Source: Thermomicrobium sp. CFH 73360
GTDB taxonomy: Bacteria > Chloroflexota > Chloroflexia > Thermomicrobiales > Thermomicrobiaceae
NCBI RefSeq assembly: GCF_023806465.1
Contig: NZ_JAMSLS010000004.1
Span: 136,498 to 200,497 of the forward strand
DNA length: 64,000 nt
Reading direction: 5' to 3'
Shown: piece by piece, positions 36,838-44,130 of the stretch
How the letters are laid out: each line of letters starts with the position of its first letter
Position numbering within the stretch: the stretch's first letter is position 1
Program-made: the position numbers and the translations under genes
The notes under the pieces: generated by a model
Database searches by the model: none
What the model was told of the DNA's origin: nothing
What the model saw: the letters and a program-made list of their open reading frames with translations, nothing else

Positions 36838-37206
36838 GTGACATTCAGCGAACTTGTCCAAAAGTTGCAAAAGGACTACGGTCTTGAGGCCGCCCTCGTC
36901 GTCACCACCGACGGTTTAGTCGTGGATGCAGCAACAGCGAGTAGATCTGAAATTGACGCCGAGGCGATTGCTGCAAATGCCGTGAGTGGGCTTTTGATGC
37001 TCGAGGCACTGGGACAAGAGTTCGCAAGTGCGCCCCGCCAGGCAATCATTGAGTTTGATCGCCATCTCGTGCTTGTCGCACCACTCGACCAGGACACCGC
37101 ATTGGTTCTCGTTGCTGCTGGCAGTGCGAACCTAGGACGCCTGCGGCTAGCCGTTCGTCGTCTGGGTACCCTGACCAGCCAGGCCACGCCACCCATATCA
37201 GCCTGA
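36838..37206 (+). CDS. Roadblock/LC7 domain protein
   Basis: The start is GTG 36838, with AGGAG 6 nt upstream; the ATG at 36796 has no ribosome-binding site. The 122-residue protein has the roadblock pattern: FSELVQKLQKDYGLEAALVVTTDGLVVDAATASRSEIDAEAIAANAVSG, then a glycine-linked second half with HLVLVAPLDQDTALVLVAAGSANLGRLRLAVRRL. Roadblock proteins (MglB family) act as regulators or GAPs of MglA-type small GTPases, and an mglA-like gene lies 1.2 kb downstream with purM between. A partnership is therefore likely. Confidence 0.87.
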   Translation: MTFSELVQKLQKDYGLEAALVVTTDGLVVDAATASRSEIDAEAIAANAVSGLLMLEALGQEFASAPRQAIIEFDRHLVLVAPLDQDTALVLVAAGSANLGRLRLAVRRLGTLTSQATPPISA

Positions 37207-37218
37207 TAAGGAGCCCTC

Positions 37219-38292
37219 ATGGAACCGCTGTCGTACGCCCGGAGTGGGGTCGATCTCGCACGGGCGAAAACTCTTAAAGAACGTATCACTCGCGCAGTAG
37301 AGAGCACATTCGGTCCGGATGTTCTCCGACCGCTCGGGTTCTTCGGCGGCTTCTTTGCTGCCCCCGGAGGCAACGGTACCCTCGCGCTGGTCGCGACGAT
37401 TGATAGTGTCGGCACAAAAGTGCTTCTTGCTGCAACACTGGGTCGCCACTATGGCATCGGTGTTGATCTGGTGCATCACAGCGCAAACGACCTGCTTGCC
37501 TGCGGTGCGCAGCCGCTGTTCTTCCTGGACTACTTCGCTGCTGCCAGCCTCGAGGAGAGTATCCTGGAGGAACTCGTCCACGGTATGGCCGATGCTTGTC
37601 GAGCTTTGCACTGCTCGCTCATTGGGGGCGAAACAGCGCAGCTCCCCGGCATCTACCAATCAGGAACCTATGACCTCGCTGGTTGCATGGTCGGTGTGGT
37701 GTCGACTGATCGAATCATTGATGGGCGTCACATCACAGCTGGAGATCTTGTCCTTGGGTTGCCGAGTAGTGGGTTACACACGAATGGCTATACGCTCGCG
37801 CGAGCCTGCCTCGGTTTGACCGGAGAACGCGAACGCGACCGGCAGATACTCTCGGAGATCCCGGTATGGTCCCAGCACTCGCTGGGCGAGCTCCTGCTCG
37901 AGCCTCACCGATGCTACTATCCGCTCTTACGCGCGTGGTTAGATCACCCAGGCCTACATGGGCTTGCTCACATCACTGGCGGAGGGTTAGTTGAAAACAT
38001 CGCCCGCATCGTTCCTCAAGGTCGCCGTGTGGAGATAGACGCAACAAGATGGACTGTCCCCCCGCTTTTCCTTGAGCTCCAACAACGGGGTCAAGTACCG
38101 CTCATCGAAATGTATCGTGTGTTTAACATGGGAATCGGCTTCGTTGTCATTGGGGAGGCACCGTTCATTCGCGAACTTCAGCAAGCGATCGGAGAAGGAT
38201 GGATCATCGGACAAGTTGGCGAAGGAGATACACCGCGCGTTCTTGTGCGCGTTAGAACAGACCCGGAACTGGTCTTGACGAGTGGTTCCTGA
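37219..38292 (+). CDS. purM: Phosphoribosylformylglycinamidine cyclo-ligase (AIR synthetase)
   Basis: PurM closes the imidazole ring in step five of purine synthesis, using ATP. The 357-residue protein has YARSGVDLARAKTLKERI, the glycine-rich FGGFFAAPGG, ATIDSVGTKVLLA, HHSANDLLACGAQPLFFLDYFA, CSLIGGETAQLPGIY and DLVLGLPSSGLHTNGYTLAR, the standard ATP- and substrate-binding motifs. It lies 12 nt after the roadblock gene. purH is encoded 1.3 kb downstream, so two purine genes frame the MglA and HD genes. Confidence 0.96.
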   Translation: MEPLSYARSGVDLARAKTLKERITRAVESTFGPDVLRPLGFFGGFFAAPGGNGTLALVATIDSVGTKVLLAATLGRHYGIGVDLVHHSANDLLACGAQPLFFLDYFAAASLEESILEELVHGMADACRALHCSLIGGETAQLPGIYQSGTYDLAGCMVGVVSTDRIIDGRHITAGDLVLGLPSSGLHTNGYTLARACLGLTGERERDRQILSEIPVWSQHSLGELLLEPHRCYYPLLRAWLDHPGLHGLAHITGGGLVENIARIVPQGRRVEIDATRWTVPPLFLELQQRGQVPLIEMYRVFNMGIGFVVIGEAPFIRELQQAIGEGWIIGQVGEGDTPRVLVRVRTDPELVLTSGS

Positions 38293-38356
38293 GATCGTAG
38301 AGCTGGCTAATACAGTTCGACCGAGAACCACCGCCGTGACTCGGTGGTGAAGAGCT

Positions 38357-38932
38357 ATGGCACTGATTGACATAGCGGCTCGAGAAATTCACGGGAAGAT
38401 CGTCTACTATGGACCCGGGCTCAGCGGAAAAACAACCAATTTACAAGTCATTCACCAATCGCTCCCGGACCATGCCAAAAGCGAGCTGATTTCGATCGAA
38501 ACAGATCGCGAGCGAACTTTGTTCTTCGATTTTTTGCCTCTGGATGTCGGCACCGTGCATGGGTATCGGCTCCGTTTCCAGTTGTACACCGTTCCGGGAC
38601 AAACACTCTATCGGCAGACTCGGATCGCGGTCCTCAGTGGTGCTGATGGGGTCGTCTTCGTGGCAGATGCCCAGCGGGAGCGATTGGCAGAAAATCTCCA
38701 GAGCCTGCGGGAACTCGCACAGAACCTGGCAAAGCAGGGTAAGCGTCCACTCGACTTTCCCTTGGTGCTCCAATACAACAAGCTGGATCTCCAGAACGCG
38801 TTACCAGTTCCAATACTCGATCGCTATCTCAACCCAATGCGCGCCCCTCGTTTTCCAGCTATCGCGGTACGGTCTATCGGCGTCATCGAAACACTCCGCG
38901 CCATCATGAAGCTCGTTGTCGACCGACTTTAA
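38357..38932 (+). CDS. mglA: MglA-like Ras-superfamily GTPase
   Basis: This 191-residue small GTPase has the P-loop YYGPGLSGKTTN (residues 17-28), the Ser/Thr switch region DRERTLFFDFLPLD (TLFFDF is typical of MglA), the switch II VPGQTLYRQTR in place of DTAGQ, and the G4 motif NKLD near 141. MglA proteins set cell polarity and motility in Myxococcus and Thermus; here the process is unknown. A GGTGGTGAAGAG ribosome-binding region lies upstream and could pair with ACCACCG at 38327-38333, a 7-bp hairpin that might limit translation. Confidence 0.9.
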   Translation: MALIDIAAREIHGKIVYYGPGLSGKTTNLQVIHQSLPDHAKSELISIETDRERTLFFDFLPLDVGTVHGYRLRFQLYTVPGQTLYRQTRIAVLSGADGVVFVADAQRERLAENLQSLRELAQNLAKQGKRPLDFPLVLQYNKLDLQNALPVPILDRYLNPMRAPRFPAIAVRSIGVIETLRAIMKLVVDRL

Positions 38933-38982
38933 TCCCAACAACGCTCGCTCAGGCATACTTGCCCCAAGTGGAGGCGGACCGT

Positions 38983-39585
38983 ATGACTCGCGCCGATCCA
39001 TCACTCGAGCGGGCACGGGCAGCCGCGTCGATCGAGACACCCGATCACGAGCACAGCGAGCACGTTGCTTTTCTCGCTCTCCAGCTCTTTGATCAGCTCC
39101 GAGACCGTTTTCACCTTCCACCAGAGGGCCGTGATCTCCTGGCTGCAGCCGCACTCTGGCATGATTGCGGGCAATTCCGTTCGCTTCCAGAGCACCACCG
39201 ATACAGTTTCGATCGAATCATGGCAATTCCCCTCAAGGGATTTGACCGTACCGAACAGCTGGCTATTGCGAATATCGCACGGTATCATCGCGCTGCCGAA
39301 CCCTCACTCCGCCATCCACAGTTCCAGCGTTTACCACCCCGATTCCGCCACCTCGTCGAACAACTGGCAGCGATTCTTCGTATTGCCGAGGGACTTGATG
39401 CGAGCCATCAGCAATTCGTCAAGGACGTCCTCATCGAGTTTTCCGATGGGTACATCACCATCTACGCAGTGTCGAACACATACCCCTCACTGGAAGTCGA
39501 GAAGGCACAGGCTCGCGCAGGTCTCTTCCGAACTGTCTTCGGGAAGGACGTTCTGATTCTGCCTCAGCGTATCGAATCGGTATGA
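38983..39585 (+). CDS. HD-domain phosphohydrolase
   Basis: ATG 38983 (GGAGG upstream) is preferred over TTG 38959. The 200-residue protein has an HD-type metal site: HSEHVAFLALQLFDQL, then AAALWHDCGQF (His-Asp), HHRYSF and ARYHR. The arrangement and the C-terminal ILRIAEGLDASHQQFVKDVLIEFSDGYITI resemble the HD module of Ppx/GppA-like phosphatases (there without the ASKHA domains), so polyphosphate, ppGpp or another phosphoester substrate is possible. It lies between mglA and purH. Confidence 0.82.
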   Translation: MTRADPSLERARAAASIETPDHEHSEHVAFLALQLFDQLRDRFHLPPEGRDLLAAAALWHDCGQFRSLPEHHRYSFDRIMAIPLKGFDRTEQLAIANIARYHRAAEPSLRHPQFQRLPPRFRHLVEQLAAILRIAEGLDASHQQFVKDVLIEFSDGYITIYAVSNTYPSLEVEKAQARAGLFRTVFGKDVLILPQRIESV

Positions 39586-39598
39586 CGAGGGAGGTTCA

Positions 39599-41113
39599 AT
39601 GCGCGCACTTCTTTCGGTCTATGAGAAGTCCGGCATCGTGGAGTTGGGCCAGCAACTTGTCGCCCTTGGATGGGAACTGCTCTCCACAGGCGGAACAGCA
39701 CGGGTTCTGCGCGAACATGGCGTCCCGGTTCGCGAAATCTCCGAACTCACCGGGTTTCCGGATCTCTTGGGCGGCCGTGTGAAAACGTTGCATCCAGCCA
39801 TTCATGCTGCGATCCTTGCCCGTCACAATCACCCGGAGGACCTCGAACAGCTCGCACAGTACGGGTTTGAGCCAATTGAACTAGTCGTTGTCAACTTGTA
39901 CGCATTCGATCGAGCGGTGACCTCCGAGACACCGGAAGGCGAAGCGATCGAACTGATCGACGTCGGCGGACCGACTTTGCTTCGCGCTGCAGCCAAAAAC
40001 TTCCATTGGGTCCTTCCTGTCGTCGACCCCTCCGACTACGAGCGCATTCTCGCCGAGCTCGCGCGAGGCGGCCCCCGATCCGTCCCATACGCTCTCCGCC
40101 GCGAACTCGCTGCGAAAGCTTTCGCACACCTTGCAACCTACGACGCGCAGATTGCAGCCTACTTGCGAACTGAGCCCTTCCCCGACCTCCTACCGTTACC
40201 ATTACGCAAGATTCGGGCACTTCGTTATGGGGAAAACCCCCATCAGATGGCCGCCTTATACCAGCTCGCAGGCTTTCCGTCGCAAATCAATCGCTGGCAC
40301 ACGGTTGGCGAAGTCGAACTGTCCTACAATAACGTCCTCGATGCCTCCGCTGCCTGGCAGCTCGTCAACCGCTTCGCTGAGCCAGCAGTGGTGATCGTCA
40401 AACACGTTGCTCCGTGTGGTGTCGCTGTTGCCTCGACAATCGAGGTAGCATTCGCTCGTGCCTTCGACGCGGATCCGATTTCTGCCTTCGGCGGTATTGT
40501 GGCCTTTAATCGTCCGGTCGATACCCCAACGGCCCGAGCACTCGCTCAGCATCTCTTCGACCTTATCGTGGCCCCGTCGATCGATCGCGAGGCCGAAGAT
40601 GTGCTGCGACGACGAAAGGCCCTCCGCCTGATTTTCGCTCCTCCGTGGGTCGATCCCCCTTATGTGGTTCGAAGTACTGGCGACATCGCACTCGTGCAGT
40701 CACCAGATAGGCCTGTTCGCCCGCAAGAGTCCTGGCAGGTCGTGACAACGCGGCATCCGAACGAGACCGAGTGGCGCGATCTCTTGTTCGCCTGGACCAT
40801 CGTGCCGTTCGTCCTCTCGAACGGCGTCGTTCTTGCGCGTGACGGGCAAACAGTCGGAATCGGTGGTGGCCAACCAAATCGCGTGGATGCCGTTCGTTTA
40901 GCCATCTGGCGAGCTGGAGAGCGAGCCCGCGGTGCAGTGCTGGCCAGCGATGCTTTCTTTCCCTTCCCCGACAGCATCGAGGTTGCAGCCGCTGCTGGCA
41001 TCACTGCAATCATCCAACCGGGGGGATCACGCCGCGATGGAGAAGTGATCACAGCAGCAGAACGCGCGGGCATAGCAATGGTGTTCACCGGAGAGCGGCA
41101 TTTTCGCCACTAA
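39599..41113 (+). CDS. purH: Bifunctional AICAR transformylase / IMP cyclohydrolase
   Basis: PurH performs the last two steps of IMP synthesis. The 504-residue protein has the N-terminal IMP cyclohydrolase (MRALLSVYEKSGIVELGQQLVALGWELLSTGGTARVL, GGRVKTLHPAIHAAILARHN) and the C-terminal formyltransferase with the catalytic KHVAPCGVAV (Lys-His) and SNGVVLARDGQTVGIGGGQPNRVDAVRLA. The ATG follows GGGAGG. It ends 4 nt inside the convergent HAS-barrel gene. Confidence 0.96.
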   Translation: MRALLSVYEKSGIVELGQQLVALGWELLSTGGTARVLREHGVPVREISELTGFPDLLGGRVKTLHPAIHAAILARHNHPEDLEQLAQYGFEPIELVVVNLYAFDRAVTSETPEGEAIELIDVGGPTLLRAAAKNFHWVLPVVDPSDYERILAELARGGPRSVPYALRRELAAKAFAHLATYDAQIAAYLRTEPFPDLLPLPLRKIRALRYGENPHQMAALYQLAGFPSQINRWHTVGEVELSYNNVLDASAAWQLVNRFAEPAVVIVKHVAPCGVAVASTIEVAFARAFDADPISAFGGIVAFNRPVDTPTARALAQHLFDLIVAPSIDREAEDVLRRRKALRLIFAPPWVDPPYVVRSTGDIALVQSPDRPVRPQESWQVVTTRHPNETEWRDLLFAWTIVPFVLSNGVVLARDGQTVGIGGGQPNRVDAVRLAIWRAGERARGAVLASDAFFPFPDSIEVAAAAGITAIIQPGGSRRDGEVITAAERAGIAMVFTGERHFRH

Positions 41114-41739
41114 CGATCAAGTTCACGCTGCAGGACCGCCTCCAGCGTGCCAAGCACTCGGAGTGAGCGCTCATAGTCCCGTTTCGAGAGCCGCGCTATC
41201 TCCTTGGCCGCTCGTTCGAGCCAATCCCAGTCTTGGCCACGCTTGCGGTACACGTAGTAGAGGTGCGCTGCAAGGAGTTGTTCGGCAGGCACCGGACCTG
41301 TGAAATCGAAAAGAAGCGCGAAATACGCACATCCATCGGTCAACCGCCCAACGTCGCTCTCTGGCACGACTTCCACGCTGTAATGCAGGGGGGGCGGAAA
41401 CGGCGGCACCAAGAACATAAGGTTCCCAGAGTGCTCGTACGCCATGGCCACCGCCAAAAACAGTGAGCGGAGGACGAAGCGCAATTCCGGATTTGCTTCG
41501 TAGAGCGCGCGATCTTGAAGTTGCGCTGATCCACGGCGAACGACACGCCGGCCTGGATCAACCGCCGTGGTTTCCGCATACGCCACAATCCCGTAGATAG
41601 CATCGACGCCTGTCCCGCCAACCCGTACGAACGATCCCAGCTCAGGCACCACATCGAGTTCATCGCACTCGACAGCAAATTGCACCGTCGAGGTCTCAAC
41701 AACTTCACCAATACGACGAGACTTATGCAAAGCGCACAC
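41110..41739 (-). CDS. Stand-alone HAS-barrel domain protein
   Basis: The 209-residue protein starts with the HAS-barrel (HerA-ATP synthase) sequence RIGEVVETSTVQFAVECDELDVVPELGSFVRVGGTGVDAIYGIVAYAETTAVDPGRR, residues about 8-65, as found at the N-terminus of the HerA translocase. The ATPase domain is absent: the rest is a helical region ending ERAAKEIARLSKRDYERSLRVLGTLEAVLQREL. It overlaps the nurA stop by 17 nt (GTG start) and so is coupled to NurA. A role as an adaptor or loading partner of NurA, in trans with a HerA encoded elsewhere, is inference. Confidence 0.8.
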   Translation of the reverse strand: MCALHKSRRIGEVVETSTVQFAVECDELDVVPELGSFVRVGGTGVDAIYGIVAYAETTAVDPGRRVVRRGSAQLQDRALYEANPELRFVLRSLFLAVAMAYEHSGNLMFLVPPFPPPLHYSVEVVPESDVGRLTDGCAYFALLFDFTGPVPAEQLLAAHLYYVYRKRGQDWDWLERAAKEIARLSKRDYERSLRVLGTLEAVLQRELDR

Positions 41740-42916
41740 GCTTGCTTCGCTCCTTCGCTGAACGCTCCTGGATCAGACCTGCATCAGCGAAGAGCTGGTC
41801 AACGAGAGCCTCAATTTGAAGCCGTTCTTCCCGATGCACCACTGCCTGCTCATGAGCTTCTTGGAGAGCGAGCGGGTAGCCACGCGCCCGACAGCACTGA
41901 TCCCAAATGATCCCGTGGATCGCTTCCAGGAGGCGATGATCGGCAGCAATCCAAAGTGGCATCTCCACACGCGCAATCTCTGAGCCGGTGTGGAGGTAGA
42001 AAAACACAATCTGGTCCTCTTCCGGAAGTTGCCGCAAAATAGTTGACCGGCTGCGGTAGCAGGCACTGCGTTCGCCGGGACTCAGCTGTATCCCCTCAAA
42101 TCGTCCAAAAAGCCAGCGATCCGTCACGTCAGGGACAATCCTGCACGCCTGGTGTCGCTCCCCTCGCTGGACACGGGCAAGACAGTCGTCGCAGTCTACC
42201 GTACGACCGAGTTGCGGGTAGTCGCACGCCGCAACGCGAAGCACATTCACGACATCCCTCGACCCTGGGTAGCTGATCACTCCAGCCACTGGAATCTTTC
42301 GCTGGCGGTACTCCTGGAGAACGGTCGCGAAGCGTTCAAGGGCCCATGCAACAACTGGCCCTGTTTGACCTTCTAGCCCCCAGGGAATGAGTGTCCCATC
42401 CTGCAAGACCGCCACTGGCGACTGCACGTCGCCACACAGGCGCAAACTGGTCTCCAACTCCATAACCGCGCGTCGTGCGGCGAGAGCAGCTCCGGTGACC
42501 GGAATTCGCCGCGCACCGTCCGTGATCCAAAGATCCTCGTCTTTCCAAAGCACAGTCGGTTCCGCACCAAGTCGCGCTCGGGGATGGGGACCGTACTCCA
42601 GAACACAATACCCGATATTTACGATCGCGTAGTGCAGTGGCCCATGCCGATCACTGGCAACGATTGACCCGTCAGTCGCGACACAGCTGTAGTTCACCGG
42701 GTGGAACTCGGGAACACCATAGCGCGCAAAATACCGCCCGAGCGCGACTGCAAGAAGCCAAGAGGTTCGAGCTTCCTCAACCCGTTGCAGGACTTCCGTA
42801 TCGTCGAATCGCCGAAGCAAATCGACAAATTCGTCTGCCCCGCTCTGCGCATGGGCAACGGCAAGCGCAACAGCGCGTCGCAATTCACTGACGATTTTCG
42901 TTAGGTCCAGCGTCAT
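41723..42916 (-). CDS. nurA: NurA-domain nuclease
   Basis: This 397-residue protein has the NurA fold: YSCVATDGSIVASDRHGPLHYAIVNIGYCVLEYG supplies the first catalytic Asp (ATDGS), with QDGTLIPWGLEG giving another acidic motif, then AGVISYPGSRDVVNVLRV and a C-terminal IARVEMPLWIA segment. NurA is a Mn-dependent 5'-3' exonuclease that works with the HerA translocase in DNA end resection. The overall length matches the longer bacterial NurA. The start overlaps the DUF2342 stop by 32 nt, and the next gene encodes a HAS-barrel protein. No herA or sir2-like partner lies in the window. Confidence 0.85.
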   Translation of the reverse strand: MTLDLTKIVSELRRAVALAVAHAQSGADEFVDLLRRFDDTEVLQRVEEARTSWLLAVALGRYFARYGVPEFHPVNYSCVATDGSIVASDRHGPLHYAIVNIGYCVLEYGPHPRARLGAEPTVLWKDEDLWITDGARRIPVTGAALAARRAVMELETSLRLCGDVQSPVAVLQDGTLIPWGLEGQTGPVVAWALERFATVLQEYRQRKIPVAGVISYPGSRDVVNVLRVAACDYPQLGRTVDCDDCLARVQRGERHQACRIVPDVTDRWLFGRFEGIQLSPGERSACYRSRSTILRQLPEEDQIVFFYLHTGSEIARVEMPLWIAADHRLLEAIHGIIWDQCCRARGYPLALQEAHEQAVVHREERLQIEALVDQLFADAGLIQERSAKERSKRVRFA

Positions 42917-44087
42917 GCTGCTCGCTGCTCCGCCTTACCCGCTGGAGCCATACAATGGGATCCGAAAGCTCCGTGTAACTCGGCAAGCAATCCGGTCCAC
43001 GCCAAAGAAGCGTGAGAGCGTCCCGCCCATACCGCTCAGCGATGGTGCGACAGAACATCTCCCCTCGTCGATACTGTTCAAGCTTGATGTCCAACCCCGT
43101 CAGGCGAAGGACAAGTTGCTCGGCGGGCGTGCGCATTCGCTCACGTTCTTCAAACTTCCGCTCGATGACCTCGTACTCGCTGACCAGATGTCGCCCTACC
43201 TGCCGCATGACGAAATTACTGTACCCCTCTATAACCGCCATCACCGCCTGCAGCGCTCGAAACAGGCGACGTTGCTCGGGCGACATCAGGAGTTCGATCC
43301 ACGTTCCTTCATGGCCGACTTCACCTCGAGTTGCGGAGCGTACGGCCTCGATGAATCGCCGTCCCAGATTTCCGTCCAGACGAAGGGCCTCCACCCATTC
43401 GCGCAGGAGTCCATTAACGTGTTCGCGTAGCCAAGGGTACGTTTCGAACTCGAAGGCGTGCGTCACCTCATGCAGCACGAGCCATCGGCGGAAATCAGCT
43501 TCGGGCAGCCGCCACGTCCGAATGAGCCACCGTACATTCGGCTCGACAAAGTACAGTTTACCCGTTGTGACCGGTTCACGCCCGAGAATAGTAATATCGT
43601 ATTGGCCCAGCACACGGCGGGAGAGAAAACCCAGCGCCATACCGATTTCCACGGTCGCGGCCGATCTCCCAGCATACGCCCACGCCAGCGCCCCCACCCG
43701 GGCCAGCGGATGCTGTGGGAGAGATACCAGTGTCTCGAGTGGTCGCAGGATCTCCGCAAAACCCTCAAGATTCGCATCGATCCAGTCGATGCGATCAAAG
43801 GCATAGACACGGTGAATTCCTGGCGGAACCGGAGCTCCTACAAAGGTGGCAATCGCCGGTGCCAACTCCTCAATCAACCGTCGGTAGGTCGCAGTGGCTT
43901 CTTCCCTCTCTTTCGCGCCTAGTCGCACTTCTCCCGCGAAGCGCACCGCGAGCTCTCGAGCACGTCCCCAATCGATCAGTCCCGGCGGTTCCCAAGTTGC
44001 AACCCGATCCCGTGCCCGTCGCCCGACCCACTGCCCCAGAGAAAGTCCGACAAGTAGTCCGATGACTCGTGCAGAGCGTTCACTCAT
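42885..44087 (-). CDS. DUF2342 zinc-dependent metalloprotease-like protein
   Basis: ATG 44087 (GGAG 6-7 nt upstream) is taken over GTG 44099. The 400-residue protein contains HEVTHAFEF, an HExxH zinc site at residues 206-210, in WLVLHEVTHAFEFETYPWLREH, and later VIEGYSNFVMRQVGRHLV with a candidate third ligand Glu. This is the pattern of the DUF2342 family (also annotated as F420-biosynthesis-associated) from Actinobacteria and Chloroflexota. An N-terminal hydrophobic segment (VIGLLVGLSLGQWVG) may be an anchor. The physiological substrate is unknown. It is encoded between VanW and NurA in an overlapping operon. Confidence 0.85.
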   Translation of the reverse strand: MSERSARVIGLLVGLSLGQWVGRRARDRVATWEPPGLIDWGRARELAVRFAGEVRLGAKEREEATATYRRLIEELAPAIATFVGAPVPPGIHRVYAFDRIDWIDANLEGFAEILRPLETLVSLPQHPLARVGALAWAYAGRSAATVEIGMALGFLSRRVLGQYDITILGREPVTTGKLYFVEPNVRWLIRTWRLPEADFRRWLVLHEVTHAFEFETYPWLREHVNGLLREWVEALRLDGNLGRRFIEAVRSATRGEVGHEGTWIELLMSPEQRRLFRALQAVMAVIEGYSNFVMRQVGRHLVSEYEVIERKFEERERMRTPAEQLVLRLTGLDIKLEQYRRGEMFCRTIAERYGRDALTLLWRGPDCLPSYTELSDPIVWLQRVRRSSEQHDAGPNENRQ

Positions 44088-44130
44088 GATTGTCTCCACT
44101 TCCGCGCCTCGCGAGTCACGCGTCGGCTTA

